Part shown: positions 21,632 through 33,304 of the stretch, piece after piece
Layout of the letters: each line of letters starts with the position of its first letter
Position numbering within the stretch: position 1 is the first letter of the stretch
Assembly: GCA_036172665.1 (NCBI GenBank)
Contig: CM069870.1
Coordinates: forward strand, 41,436,001 to 41,500,000
DNA: 64,000 nt
DNA from: Prosopocoilus inquinatus
Taxonomy: Eukaryota; Arthropoda; Insecta; Coleoptera; Lucanidae
Direction: 5' to 3'
Translations under genes and position numbers: made by a program
The notes under the pieces: model-generated
What the model saw: only the letters and a program-made list of their open reading frames with translations
What the model was told of the DNA's origin: nothing
The model's database searches: none

Positions 21632-22095
21632 TTTATCGCAAATTTTAGAATCTCAGGGTTGTCGTAAACATATCCACCATATAAATTGCTAGTAATTTCT
21701 GTCAATATGTAAACAGTCAAGGCGATTTTATGTCCGACACTTAACATTTATTTCCGTACAAAAATGTCAAATGTAAACGCACCTTAACATGTAGTAAAAT
21801 GAATAAAGACAATTTTAGGCGACTGATCGTGTCGCTTCGGGTTATTCGTAACTATTCGTTCAAGAAACGTCTCTGACTGGATGTTCTTTTAATTTTCATA
21901 TTTATATTATTTATAAAAACAGTTCGGTCATTCCATAATTTACGTAAGAATCAATTTGAACATTGTAACATACTTAACAGACGTAATAGTAACTTTGGTA
22001 AAACAAGTGCTATCATTTCGAGGTGGAGGTGAAAGTAAAAGTTTTATTAGTGCTGGCAATTTTATTAAAAGAACCTAATTTATAAGACTCAAGTA

Positions 22096-22335
22096 GGTAC
22101 AGTCGCGAGCATTAAATTTTGTCGTCAATGTCAATCAAAACGTTAATTTCTGCAAAATAAAAAAATCAAATAAACGTGATGCTTTATACAAATAAGGTGT
22201 TGAAAATAAGTAAATTTTTAAGACTTTATCACTCAGTATTGAAAATTAAGTCATCAGTCTTTTTATTTTTAATAGAATACGAGTCAGGTGCTAATCTTTG
22301 ACAACGAAACAAAATTTATTGCTTGCGACTGTACC
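22096..22335. mobile_element. 240-bp MITE, TA target site
   Basis: Inverted ends GGTACAGTCGCGAGCATTAA and GGTACAGTCGCAAGCAATAA (reversed) are flanked by TA. No coding capacity. Confidence 0.8.
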
Positions 22336-22555
22336 TATAACTATTTCTTCTTCCCTGAGTCGCCTACCCTGGACCGTTAGCCACAAGCCGCCACAGATAT
22401 GTGAAGGTTATAGGCGTGTAAAATTCTACACGTCTAAATCAGTTTTTGTATGAGAATTTTTCCAAAATTATGGATTTTGGGCATATAAAATAATAAAAAG
22501 GCTATCTACCTACAATTTATTCTTTTTTGTATTTCACAACCGGTTTCGTCTAGTA

Positions 22556-22680
22556 CATTTAAGCCATTCACCTTGCTATTTAGCACTTGTTTCTATGGTG
22601 ATGTAAAAACACGTCGTTATATTTACAGTAGGACTTATTACTTGTCCCAGATTTTTTTGGCGAGCATAGTAAATAGGTAA
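22556..22680 (+). repeat. Dispersed repeat, copy 1
   Basis: Shares ~80% identity with 38248-38372, including TTTAAGCCATTCA.CTTGCTA and TGTCCCAGATTTTTT. Family unknown. Confidence 0.6.
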
Positions 22681-22734
22681 GAAAGTAAATTTAAGTAACT
22701 TTAACACTTTAATACTTTAAACTTTAAAATTTAA

Positions 22735-23139
22735 CAGATAAAACAGCGACATCCTATGATCGCTTTTTGACTTGACATTGCAGTAGGATAGACAAATTGA
22801 AGGGGATTTACTCCTAATAAGTCCCCCATGCAAGGCGGCCATGCTTGCTGTCAAAGCATAATGAAAGTGTAATTTTTTTTTTTTAATTTTGTTGCAAATC
22901 GTTTTTGATTGCAGTGAAAACATCGAGCAGCCTCTGTACAGCTGTTTCAGCTCTGTTTGGGGCTTCATCAGCAGAGACGTAGCTCGACATTCCCACTGTA
23001 GACCAAAAACGACTTGTCTAATTTATTCGCAATTGCGATGTAATAGTGATGTTCATCACTACATAAACAGGGCTGAAACAGCTGTACAGAGGCTGCTCGA
23101 TGTTTTCACTGTAATCAAAAACGATTTGCAACAAAAATT
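22735..23139 (-). mobile_element. Hammerhead-ribozyme retroposon, copy A
   Basis: A 405-bp unit flanked by the 12-bp direct repeat TTTAAAATTTAA (22723-22734 and 23140-23151), a likely target-site duplication. Read on the minus strand it has an inverted copy of the ribozyme's 3' half, a spacer (AATTGCGAATAAATT..), a complete hammerhead motif, and a unique tail (..CTTTGACAGCAAGC..GATGTCGC). Open frames crossing it on either strand are side effects of the inverted repeats. Confidence 0.8.
22923..22987 (-). ncRNA. Type I hammerhead ribozyme motif (copy A)
   Basis: Minus strand: stem I strand TCGAGC-TACGT-CTCTG, core CTGATGA, stem II AGCCC/GAGCT with one mismatch, core GAA, short stem III ACAGCTGT, cleavage triplet GTA, then the return strand CAGAG-GCT-GCTCGA pairing exactly with stem I. 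Position 10.1-11.1 is A-U rather than the usual G-C. Stem III is a 4-bp palindrome without a loop (or 2 bp plus a tetraloop), as in short-stem-III retroelement hammerheads that act best as dimers. Confidence 0.75.
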
Positions 23140-23481
23140 TTTAAAATTTAAAATTAAAAAATCGTCCAGAATCGTATCTTAGCTTTCACCCGTTAAATTT
23201 TAAAGTTTAAAGTATTAAAGAGTTACAATTACTTAAATTTGCTTTCTGAATAGCACCATTTAACTCCTCCTTTTAAAGTATTTTGTAACTTAAATTCTCA
23301 AATCCTTAAATTCAAATATTTCTGAATAGCATCACTTATGGTGTATTTATGCAATAATTAATCTAATAACTAATGCGTAAACGCGTAATAATTAACCTTT
23401 TAGGGCCGTTTTCTCAGTCAGAGTTTAACTTTAACCTTCAATTTTTTTTTTATCTCTGGTGTTTGCTCAACGGGTTCCTAA

Positions 23482-24030
23482 AGCCGGCAATACATGATCA
23501 TAAATTGCATGAAATTTACATGTAATTTATTACAAAACCTATTTTTCAACGTGTATAGCGAGAAAAAGAATTACATGAATTTATACAAGTAAAATTGACA
23601 ACATAGACCAAGTTCTATTTTTCAAGGTTTTTGACGTGAAATTTTAGTAAAATCTAGTGACTTTGATTGTTGCTGTTGGCTGTCGACTCAGATGAATGAA
23701 GAACGACTTCAGCTAGTTCATGTGGGTATATGTTTATAAATAATTTTAGGTTCAAGATAGTTTAATCATTGATAACCAAGTGCTCTCCGTTTGGATGATA
23801 CCCTTGATAACATAATCCAACATTCCCAGCTATTCAAAGAAAATAACTTGAAGTTAGAAGCATTAATGAGTTACCATCTTCAGCAACATTAACATTCTGA
23901 ATTACTATTTAGCGGAACATCTTTTTATTAATATTATTGAAACGTGTATTGCGAATTACAATTCATGAATTTATACATACATGTTTACATGAATTTTTAC
24001 GTGAAATTATTGGAACATGTATTGCCGGCT
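23482..24030. mobile_element. 549-bp PIF/Harbinger-like MITE
   Basis: TIRs start AGCCGGCAATACATG at both ends. The 3-bp target duplication TAA (23479-23481, 24031-24033) fits PIF/Harbinger. No transposase inside. It abuts the end of the SINE at 24034. Confidence 0.8.
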
Positions 24031-24033
24031 TAA

Positions 24034-24345
24034 GTCATAGATTTGTCAGGACCTCAGGAGTGGGAGTGTATAATTGTGTGTGTAAAGTGTTCCATGGCTT
24101 TGCTACTTCCAAATCTCCTCGCAGTTGAAGGGGAAGCAGTGTCGAATTTTCTCCCCAACACTGAAGAGTACCTGAAGTGAGTAACGACCGTCGAGAAATA
24201 TCTCGAGCGGGTGCGAAACCACGACCGTCGAGAAATATCTCGAGCGGGTGCGAAATCACGACCCTCGAGAAATATCTCGAGCGGGTGCGAACCCACGACC
24301 TTTTGATTGCAAGGCCGGTCCCTTACCACTGGACCTTTCAGGCGT
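24034..24345 (-). mobile_element. tRNA-like SINE with internal 43-bp triplication
   Basis: On the minus strand the head reads GGTCCAGTGGTAAGGGACC (A-box-like), CTTGCAATC (anticodon-loop-like, UGC) and GGTTCGCACCC (B box), as in tRNA-derived SINEs. Next come three tandem ~43-bp copies of a CTCGAGATATTTCTCGA-palindrome unit that each repeat the GCACCCGCTCGAG part of the T arm. The body ends in ..CTCCTGAGGTCCTGACAAAT, shared with 11390-11420. Confidence 0.65.
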
Positions 24346-24801
24346 TTTATATATTATTGTAACTATAATTATTAGATTAAGATTAAAATTAAATGATAAC
24401 TAACAAAACGGTCCCAAAAGATTAATTATTACGTGTTAGTTGTTAATTTATAGCATTTTCCGCTAGTGTGCACTAAATGCACATTGAGATTTTTGATGTT
24501 CGAATTTAGTGCTAGTTGGCACTCATTTCAGGCAAGTAAACTGCACCCCCAGTGGAATACAATTTTACGATGTCTGTATAATATCTAACCTCAAAAGGAA
24601 ACAACCGTGCATTTAGTGCATTTAAATGATTTAAATACATTTTATAAACAACGTGGAGTGATTTTCTCGAAACACTTGATCGCATTAGATCGAGAAAATG
24701 CGGTTCATAGCTTTCTAGATTGAAAAATAGAAACGTTTTCTTTTTCATTGTCATGGAAACCAAAATTAACAATTAATAAGTATTCGGACTCATTATGATC
24801 C
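24346..24801. other. No gene seen
   Basis: AT-rich spacer between the SINE and the copia element. GATCC at 24797-24801 is the copia target duplication. Confidence 0.5.
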
Positions 24802-25028
24802 TGTTGGAAATGCGTTAAAAATAACCATATCGAATATAATGTTCTCGAAAGGATGACTAAATGTATTGCGGTTATTTTACTTAGAAAAAGGGTACAGGTA
24901 GCCTTACAGTTAGTTCTCTCTGCGCAGCCGTGCCGTAATTACATAAAAAACGCTTGTATTCCTTTATGTAATTATAATTTTAATAAATTAGTTAACAGCT
25001 GACTTTAATTAAACCAAAATTCCTGTCA
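24802..25028 (+). repeat. Copia 5' LTR
   Basis: 227 bp; a few percent different from the 3' LTR. Contains an AATAAATT polyadenylation-like site near its end. Confidence 0.95.
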
Positions 25029-25030
25029 GA

Positions 25031-25052
25031 TTATGGGCCCAGCACGCTTCCA
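25031..25052 (+). promoter_or_regulatory. Primer-binding site for initiator-Met tRNA half
   Basis: TTATGGGCCCAGCACGCTTC is complementary to the D-arm-to-anticodon-loop part of tRNA-iMet, not to a tRNA 3' end. Drosophila copia uses this same half-tRNA priming (established). It begins two bases after the LTR. Confidence 0.85.
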
Positions 25053-25223
25053 TTGCGCAATTAATTTGTAAAGTGAATCATATAAACTGAAGTTAAGCAC
25101 GCGGCATAAAAATTAAGTAAAATAGCTACAGCAACCGGTTGCGCGAACATCGAAAAACTAACCGAAAATAATTATGAACTGTTGAATAGTACAAGTCAAA
25201 AGTGTATTAGTGTTTAATGACTT

Positions 25224-25690
25224 ATGGCAGTATGTGGATGGAAGTCCATGGAAGTGAAACCGTCAAATAATCAAACTGAGTTGATTAAGAGAGACTCAAA
25301 AGCACTGTTACTGATAACTCTAGCAATATCAAGCGGTCAGCTGAATCATGTAAAACGCGCTACCACATCGAAAGAGGCATGGGATGGACTTCAAGCGGTG
25401 TACGAGTCCAGAGGGCGCGTGTGGAAAGCAGTACTCTATAAACAATTGTTGCGAATGGAGAAGAAGCCGGACATCACAATGACGCAATATGTGACGGACT
25501 TCGTGCACAAAGCTGAACAACTGGAAGAATCAGGTATCTCCATTCCAAATGAATTACTATCGATCATGTTATTAGGTTCTTTGCCCGCGGATTATAAAAA
25601 TTTTATTCTCACGACGAGGTTCCAAAGTTAGAGGTATTAAAAGCGAAATTAATAGAAGAAGAAGCGAGGTAAATTGATAGAACTATAAAA
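25224..25690 (+). pseudogene. Copia Gag (UBN2/gag-pre type), frameshifted
   Basis: The frame 25224-25631 carries the copia Gag pattern: AISSGQLNHVKRATTSKEAW, VYESRGRVWKAVLYKQLLRM, MTQYVTDFVHKAEQLEESG and LLGSLPADYKNFILTTRF. It forms the capsid around element RNA in this family. The frame is lost around 25625, where LLGSLP..-type proteins normally continue into a linker and zinc knuckle. The annotated start is the first in-frame Met; the true start may lie upstream. Confidence 0.85.
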
Positions 25691-25720
25691 ATAAACCAAA
25701 ATGAAAAATCAAATAACGCG

Positions 25721-27898
25721 ATGTTCTCTAAAGGCCGTTCAGAAAAACCGAAGCAGTCGTATTATTCTTCAAGAAACGAAAACACGAAATCAAACACACG
25801 ATTCAAGGGTAAATATTTTAGATGCAACAAAATTGGTCATAAGAGTCAACAATGTAGATCGAAAATTACGGAAGCAAATAAAACAAATGATGCAATGACA
25901 GCAGTTGCATGTAATACGGGAATGGTTAGCAAAACGAAATCTTGGTTCCTCGATAGTGGTGCGTCTAGACATATGTGTAATAACGAACAACATTTTCTAA
26001 ATTTAAATCAGAACGAACAATTAAAAGTGTATACAGCAGCGGAACATTTCGTAGATTCGGTCGGTAGTGGTGATGTAAATTTAGACGTAAAAATTCACAG
26101 TAATAAAACGAATTCGGTAAAATTAAAAAAACGCTTTGTGTGTTCCGGAATTGAACTGAATTGTGAAATATGTGCGAAAAGTAAAATTCACGTTCAACCA
26201 TTCAAGCAGTCGACTAATCGCGAAAAAGAAGTTTTAGGATTAGTTCATTCAGATATTTCTGGTCCAATGAAAACTGAATCTTTAGGCGGCGCGAAATATT
26301 TTGTGACATTAATAGACGATTATACGCGTTACACGGAAGTCGTTACGCTTCGAAATAAATCGGATGTTTTTCAAGCGTTTAAAAATTTTAAAATTAGAGC
26401 AGAAAAACAAACAGGCCAGCGTTTGAAGAAATTTAGAACGGACAATGGAAGAAAATATTTGTCACAACAATTCAAAAACTTTCTTGAAGATAAGGGAATT
26501 TTACACCAATTAAGCGTCACCACAACAAAATGGCGTTGCGGAACGCGTTAATCGCAAGCTGGTCGAAATGGCAAGATGCATGATGCTGCAGGCAAGTCTC
26601 CCCGATTTACTGTGGGCTGAAGCGGTGAACACAGCGACATTTCTGAGAAATAGATGCGCGATCAAGTGTCTCAACTAAATGACACCAGTAGAAGCATGGG
26701 CGTAAAGAAAACCGTAGGTGTTTTCTTAGAATTATAGGCAGCAAAACAATCGTATTAAACAAAGGCCAAAGGAGAGGAAAGTTCCATTCAAAAGGTGATG
26801 AATACATTTTGGTAGGTTATTCAGACGAATCGAAAGCCTATCGTCTTTGGAAACCTGGAAGAAAAACTGTTATTAAAGCCCGAGATGTGAAATTCCTGGA
26901 GAATATTGAACCAACCCAAATTCAACCAAAAGAAGTGTTCGAGTTACCAGACTCGCAAGTTGACACGTCTGTTGAAGAAAACCAAGAACCACGAAAAGAT
27001 GACGTCCAAAGCGAATTTCAAGACGAAGTTGATGGGAAACTTCTGAAGATTGTCAATCAGAATGGTACAACAGTCGAAGAGGACTCGGTCGACCAAAAAT
27101 AGTGAGACGTGGGCAAAGGGGCAGGCCGGCCAAAGTGTATCACGCAAGAAAAGAAGAAACAACCGACCCCGTAACTCCGAGTCAAGTCATGGAGCGCGAA
27201 GACAAAGAGGTATGACTAGCGGCAATGACGAAGGAGTACGACACTTTGCAGGAAAATAAAACGTGAATTCTCGTGCCTAAGCTAATTAATAAAAAGGTTT
27301 GAACAAACAGATGGGTATTTAAGACAAAACTCAACCAAGACGGTGGAATTGACAAATACAAAGCGAGGTCAGTCGCTCGAGGACATACGCATAAATTCGG
27401 AATCGGTAATGAAGAAGTTTTTGCTCCTGTCACACGATTCGAAACCATTCGAACTTTACTCGCGGCATCCGTAAATGAAGAGATGCATGTGCATCAAATG
27501 GATGTGATCTCAGCTTATGTTCAGGGAGAGTTGCAGGACGAGATATATATGGAACAACCCGAAATGTTTGTCCAGGGAAGAAACGAAGACAAAGTGTGTA
27601 ACTTACTAAAACCGTTATACGAGTTAAAACAATCTGGCCATGAATGGTATAAAAAACTCGATAGTTTTATTACGACTAATGGTGGAAAACTTTCTCCCGC
27701 AGATCCCTGTACTTACGTATTTGGCGACGACAACGATCGAGTTATAATACTAATTTACGTGGATGATTTGATCTTATCTGCGAAAAAAATCGATAACCTG
27801 GAATTAATCAAATCAAAGTTGATGTCAGCATTTAAAATGGTAGATCTCGGTCAACTAAACAACATCCTTGGAATCCAGGTTCAACGCGAAGGAGCGAC
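25721..27898 (+). pseudogene. Copia Pol, first part: zinc knuckle, protease, integrase, RT start
   Basis: 25721-26551 reads a degenerate CCHC knuckle (YFRCNKIGHKSQQC; the first Cys is Tyr), protease WFLDSGASRHMC, then integrase with Asp in GLVHSDISGP and Asp in FRTDNGRKYL. After a frameshift near 26515 the catalytic Glu block (NGVAERVNRKLVEMAR) continues in another frame. 26809-27102 gives the copia LVGYSDESKAYRLW block. 27300-27890 encodes RT: VARGHTHKFGIG, QMDVISAYVQGEL and the active site ILIYVDDLIL. Multiple stops and shifts show decay. RT is cut at about 27898 by the LINE. Confidence 0.9.
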
Positions 27899-30363
27899 TG
27901 GAATAATAATAATAATAATAATATTTATTGTCAACTGGTCTTTCAGACATGGACATTGTCAATTCTTAATTAATACATAAAATAGTTTAGCAGTAAAACA
28001 GATGACGCGCTAAAAACAGTATAACAGTATAATGACAACATATAAAATAGAAAAGACTAGAGATAGCTATGAACTATTTCAATGCGTCGCAGTATATTCT
28101 TGAAAACTGTAAAAACAGTGCCGCAGTAGGTACAATTTTACTTCTTTAGCGAATTGCTTAAAATGTTTAATGTGTTTCAGTTCAGTGAGTAGCGCGTTAT
28201 ATGCGGTTATCATTTTATATTTTGGACCTCGTTCATATCGAGAAGAATGATGTTTTGATATCATTAAATTACTACCATGTCTCGTGGTCATGGCCGTCGA
28301 CACATCGCAATTTCATATAAAAATGTCAGAGATATAAAGTCCACTGTGTTGCCTGTAAAAAAGTAACAATTTATAAATATATAAGCAAGGAAGTGGAAGA
28401 ATATCTAAGTTTCTGAAATAATTTCTACACGACGTTCGTGACGGAAGTTTAAGCATGCATCGAATTATTTGCTTTTGTAACACGAAAACCATATTTGAAT
28501 TAGTAGATGACCCCCAAAATAATATACCATGGGATAAATGACAGTAAATGTAAGCATAATAAAAATTTTTTATTACATGAAGACTAACTTCATTTCTCAG
28601 TTGAAAAATTGCATAGAACGCTTTTCTCAGTTTGGCACATATGTTTTTAGTTTGTTGTTCCCATTTCAGCTCAGAATCCATAGATACACCTAGAAATTTT
28701 ACTGTTTCACTTTCTTTAACTAACTTTTCAGTCATTGTAATGTGTAAGGACTCTTCTTGAGAAATTTTATTGTAAAAGCTTATCGCAGTAGTTTTTTGTT
28801 CATTTAAATATAAAGAATTTGACTCACACCAATTAATCATGTTTTTGATTACGTTTGTAGCTACCATGGATAGATTAACGATGGTTGATTCACTAAAAAT
28901 GCAAGAAGTGTCATCAGCAAATTGATACAATGAATTTATTTTTAAGTTCGCATGAAGATCATTAACATATATTAAGAACAAAATAGGGCCCAAATAGAAC
29001 CCTGTGGAACTCCTTGTGAAACATCAGCAAAAGAGGAAAGTACATTTTTGCGTTCTTTATTCACGACTGCATTGATTGAAACTTTTTGTGTTCTGTTAGT
29101 CAAGTATGACTTAAAAAGATGTAGGACCTTACCGCGAATACCGTATGCCGACATTTTATCCAAAAGAAACGCGTGGTTGACCGTGTCAAATGCCTTTGAC
29201 AGATCAAAATAAACGCCGATTACCTTATTATTCTTTTCTAATTCCTCTAATATAAATGTGAGGGATTCAAATATAGCAAGTTCGCAGGATTTTTTTGGTA
29301 AGAAGCCGAATTGGCGCGTGGTTATATACGGTTTAAACGAAGATAAGATAACAATCTCACATATATGGCATTTTCAAATATTTTGGAGAATGACGATAGT
29401 AATGATATGGGACGGTAATTATTGATGTCAGTTCGACTTCTATTTTTATGGACAGGAATTACTTTGGCTTCCTTAAGTTTCGTTGGAAAAATGCCGGATT
29501 TAAACATTTCATTGATAATATTGGCCAATGGCTCTGCTATATGTTGGGCACATTTATGGAGAATTTTAACGGGAATTTGATCCAAACCTGATGATAATTT
29601 TGGATGAATATCATTAATTATATTGAATATCTCCAAAACACTACATGGCTTTAGAAACATTGATGAAGTGACTGAGACCGTAACCGTTGATGCTAAATGA
29701 TTGTAAGTTGCAGTCGGAAGGTCCTTAGTAAATTTGTTGTTAAATGAGAAAGCTATTGTCTCAGGATCATTTATAATATCATTTCCATTTTTAAGTGTAA
29801 TATCGGTGTCATTTAGCTTAGGTCTGGTTTTTCCATTTAAAATTTGCCATACTGCTTTGGATTTGTTCTTAGCTGTTTGTATTTTACTGTCATTTAGAAA
29901 TTTTCTATAATTATTTGTGTATTCAGTTGCCTCAAGTTTTTTACACTTATAGTGTTGTAATATATTCTGATCGTTGGTGATCTTATAGAGAGAATATAAC
30001 TCACGAACATCATCCCACATGCTTTGGATATCTTTATTAATTAATTTATTGCGTTTGGTGCATCATTTACTTTTGTTAAAGGAAACGAGAAATCGAAATA
30101 ATAAAAGAAAATATTAAAAAACTGCTCGTATTTTAAGTTTACATCGTGTTCCTTTAGCACTTCGTCCCAAGATTCTGATTGTATTAAGTTTAAAAAGAAT
30201 TCTACGTTATTATCGTTATAGAACCTCCTGAAGAAATGTAATTTTTCGCGCAATATTTGTACACTAAATTTCAATGTAATCGTGCTGTGATCTGAAAGAC
30301 CCTCATCCGAGATAAACGTTTGTGTAAAGGTTGCTGGATAATTGTCGAAAACATTATCTATAC
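27899..30363 (-). mobile_element. Non-LTR retrotransposon (Jockey/CR1-like LINE), 5' truncated, inside copia
   Basis: Minus strand. Starts in the end of an apurinic-type endonuclease (ISDEGLSDHSTIT, about 30270-30310). RT follows in pieces: VIPVHKNRSRTDINNYRPIS (29322-30020), SFADVSQGVPQGS (28972-29163), and FLIYVNDLHANL with YQFADDTSC (28313-28993). The catalytic FADD is intact, but at least two frame breaks occur. The 3' end is an (ATT)n tail at 27899-27925 after an AATAAA-like signal. The 3' UTR is about 28310-27926. Confidence 0.9.
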
Positions 30364-30614
30364 AAGTGCATCTTAATCAGAAGAGATATACTGAAGAACT
30401 GATCGAAAAGTTTAACATGAATATTGCGAAGACAACGTCAACTCCAATTGAATCGAACTTAAAAATAACGAAATAAATGTGTCCAACGACGGAAGATTAA
30501 AGACGTGAAATGCAAAACAAATATATATATATATATGTATAGAGAATTAATTGGGGGATTCATTTATTTAGCCAATGCCACTGTCCGGAAATCGCGTTCG
30601 CGATTAATTAATTA
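30364..30614 (+). pseudogene. Copia Pol, middle fragment between the two insertions
   Basis: HLNQKRYTEELIEKFNMNIA and YRELIGGFIYLANAT are standard copia RT C-terminal blocks. They run across an (AT)n microsatellite (30521-30537) and stop at ..ATTAAT where the long-TIR element begins. Confidence 0.8.
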
Positions 30615-32482
30615 ATCCACCCTGTAGGATTAATTTCGATGTCTCTTATGGGCATCTCCGTAACTATAAGTGATAGAAAAAAACTAGTGGCCAAGTCTCG
30701 ATCTCTTTTTTGGAGATTAAGTCAAAACCGTAAACAAAAATTGGCTATCTTCTTTTGTTTTCAAGTATGGGCAAAAGTTGACATTTTCGACATTTTTTTT
30801 TCGGTCATATCTCGTTTATTTTTAGAGATATTAGAAAACTATTTGATCATTATTAGGACACTTTTTGGAATACAATTCAGTGGTGCAGTTGTTTTTTAAA
30901 TATTTACTTAAATTTGCAAGTTATAAAGTTACATTTTTTTTAATAGAAATCATAGTAGGCAATGCCATCATTAAATAGAGATTTTTTTTCTGTTTTCAAA
31001 AATATATACTTTGTTGGGTTTATTTCTTATAATTAATAGTAAAAACTGTCATTTTTATTATTATCCTTGCATAAATATCCTTGTCCCAGTAGGCTGGGTT
31101 CAATACGGAGCAGATTTTCTATTTTATTAAATTTTAACGAGCTTTCAAATATTTTCAAAGTTTTGGCTGCGTAAATAATTTCGTATTCGCGTTAATTTAC
31201 AAATTTCCGTTTTATAGTTTTGAGCGACCGTTCTGATAAGAGTTCCTGTCTGACTTTCTATTGAAAATGAGTTTATCATTCAATTTATAGAAAAATTGTT
31301 TTCAATCTTTAAAGAGTCAAAATTGCAGGAATACTCAACATTTCACTATCGGTTTATAGCTTCGTTAGGAAGAAACCTTGAACGTTCCTGTAATTTGCAC
31401 AATGTCTTTTTAAAATTGAAAACAATTTTTATACAATTTTCATCGGACAAGAAACAACTTCAATAAAAAATTTGTAAGTCAACTCTTGTTCGATGAAATA
31501 TGTGAGAGAAAATAGTTTTTAAATTTTAAAACGGACACTGTGAAATCGCAAGAACACTCTACGTTTCGCAATCGCTTCATAGTTTCGTCAGAAGTGAAAA
31601 AATGTAAATAAACAAATTGTCAAGAGAAGCGAAAAGATAACGTGATTTTACACTAAAATACAAGTTGTTCGGATAAACATAAAGGCAATGATAACTAAAT
31701 TAGAACTAAATTAAGCTTTTTTTTTTATTTTTCTTGAGTTATATTTCATTAAAAACAAAAACAAACACACAAATAGTAAAATATAAACAAAATAGGACAT
31801 ATATCAAACTAGATTTGCGTGCATTGATATTTAATAAAAACAAAAAAAGCTTTCGCCAGATTGGTCGCGACATTTCTCAAACGGAATTTTGTAAAATATA
31901 GTGAATGCAAAATTCTTTTCGTGGCCAAAACTATCTAAAGGTTTGAAAGTTCGTTAATATTTAATAAAAACAAAAAAATGTCGGCACTGCATTGAAGCCA
32001 GCCTACTGAGACTAGGTTACGCAAGGCTAATAACAAAAATGACAGTTTTATTCTATTAATTATAAAAAATAAACCCAACAAAGTATATATTTTTGAAAAC
32101 AGAAAAAAAATCTCTATTTAATGAGTGCATTGCCTACTACGATTTCCATTTAAAAAAACATAACTTTGTTATATCTCAAGAATTTAAGTAAATATTAAAA
32201 AAACAACTGCACCACCGAATTGTATTCCAAAAAGTGTCCTAATAATGATTAAACAGTTTTCTAATATCTTTAAAAATAAATGAGATATGACCGAAAAACC
32301 AAAAGTCGAAAATGTCAATTTTTGCCTATAACTTGAAAACAAAAGAAGATAGCCAATTTTTGTTTACCCTATTGACTTAATCTTCAAAAAAGAGATCGAG
32401 ACTTGGCCACTAGTTTTTTTCTATCTCTTATAGTTACGGAGATGCCCATAAGAGACATCGAAATTAATTCATCCTGTACATT
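30615..32482. mobile_element. 1.9-kb inverted-repeat (foldback-like) element inside copia
   Basis: Arms of roughly 450-500 bp (30615-~31090 and ~31985-32482) are inverted copies, sharing GATTAATTTCGATGTCTC near the tips. Copia coding (..AFAIN / LSRFCADPGK..) resumes at 32483. TTAA sits at both junctions. The centre repeats CGTTTCGC/CTTCGT hairpin motifs like Penelope-type termini but has no ORF. Confidence 0.8.
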
Positions 32483-33018
32483 AAGTCGTTTCTGTGCAGA
32501 TCCAGGAAAAAGACACTGCGACTTTAAATTAAGGCATTACCTATATAAAGGATAAAGAAAATCTCAAGGCATATACCGACTCCGATTGGGCCGGAGATAT
32601 TGACGACAGAAAATCGTGTACGGGAAATGTGATCACATTATCTGGAGGTCCTATTAGCTGGAAGTCAAAGAAACAATCATCAGTAGCGCTATCGACCATG
32701 GAAACGGAATATGCGGCGCTCTCCGAAATTTTTCGTGAACTTGTTTATATTAAAAGCACATGGGTTTCGAAAAATATGTAACGCCTCCGATTAATGTTTA
32801 CTGTGATAATCAAAGTGCAATAGAATTATCTAAAAATTCTGTTTTTCATAAACGAAGTAAGCACATAGACATTTGTTTTCACTTTACGCGTGAATTAGTT
32901 GAAAAAGGAGACATAATAATACATTATTTACAGACCGACTACATGCTTGCAGACATTCTGACGAAATCTTTGACAAAGTGCAAATATGAACATTGTGTGA
33001 AATTGCTAAAATTAAATT
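32483..33018 (+). pseudogene. Copia Pol, RNase H end
   Basis: AYTDSDWAGDIDDRKSCTG, ISWKSKKQSSVALSTMETEY, YCDNQSAIELSKNSVFHKRS and ADILTKSLTK are the copia RNase H blocks, with the catalytic Asp and Glu residues in place. One stop (near 32780) breaks the frame. The last block ends at 33018, followed by a purine-rich tract (GACAGGAGGGG, 33063-33073) that would prime plus-strand synthesis. Confidence 0.9.
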
Positions 33019-33073
33019 AAATGTTAGGTAAAGAATTACATGTAATTCGAAAGCATATATTCGACAGGAGGGG

Positions 33074-33299
33074 TGTTGGAAATGCGTTAAAAATAACCAT
33101 ATCGAATATAATGTTCTCGAAAGGATGACTAAATGTATTGTGGTTATTTTACTTAGAAAAAGGGTTCAGGTAGCCTTACAGTTAGTTCTCTCTGCGTAGC
33201 CGTGCCGTAATGACACAAAAATGCTTGTATTCCTTTGTATAATTATAATTTTAATAAATAAGTTAACTGCTGACTTTAATTAAACCAAAATTCCTGTCA
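33074..33299 (+). repeat. Copia 3' LTR
   Basis: 226 bp, TGTTGG..TGTCA; followed by target duplication GATCC. Confidence 0.95.
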
Positions 33300-33304
33300 G
33301 ATCC

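Larger units (their letters stand above)
17795..21783. mobile_element. TTAA-flanked TIR pair enclosing nested elements
   Basis: GGTACGTTTACAT (17795) and, reversed, GGTGCGTTTACAT (ending 21783) are preceded and followed by TTAA, the target site of piggyBac-type elements. The enclosed ~4 kb is mostly a gutted LTR retroelement plus a partial long-TIR element, so the original MITE would be short and later invaded. Confidence 0.5.
24802..33299 (+). mobile_element. Ty1/copia-type LTR retrotransposon, broken by two insertions
   Basis: Bounded by matching LTRs that start TGTTGG and end TGTCA, with a perfect 5-bp target duplication GATCC (24797-24801, 33300-33304). The order protease-integrase-RT-RNase H is copia-type. 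A LINE (27899-30363) and a long-TIR element (30615-32482) interrupt pol. Several frameshifts and stops show that it is inactive. Confidence 0.95.

Noticed and set aside
22717..23182. Open frames on both strands (83 and 97 codons), with similar ones at 50279-50560 and 55181-55441
   Set aside because: They follow the inverted arms of the hammerhead retroposon and appear on both strands with mirrored peptides.
24290..24345. A functional tRNA gene
   Set aside because: A- and B-box-like sequences are present on the minus strand, but the acceptor stem does not close and the anticodon stem is degraded; a SINE head fits better.
24035..24362. Several short frames over the SINE
   Set aside because: They translate the tandem palindromic units of a tRNA-like repeat; no protein family.
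30639..30899. 86-codon frame in the long-TIR element
   Set aside because: Lies in the inverted arm; its mirrored copy at 32200-32460 is not open, and it has no recognisable domain.
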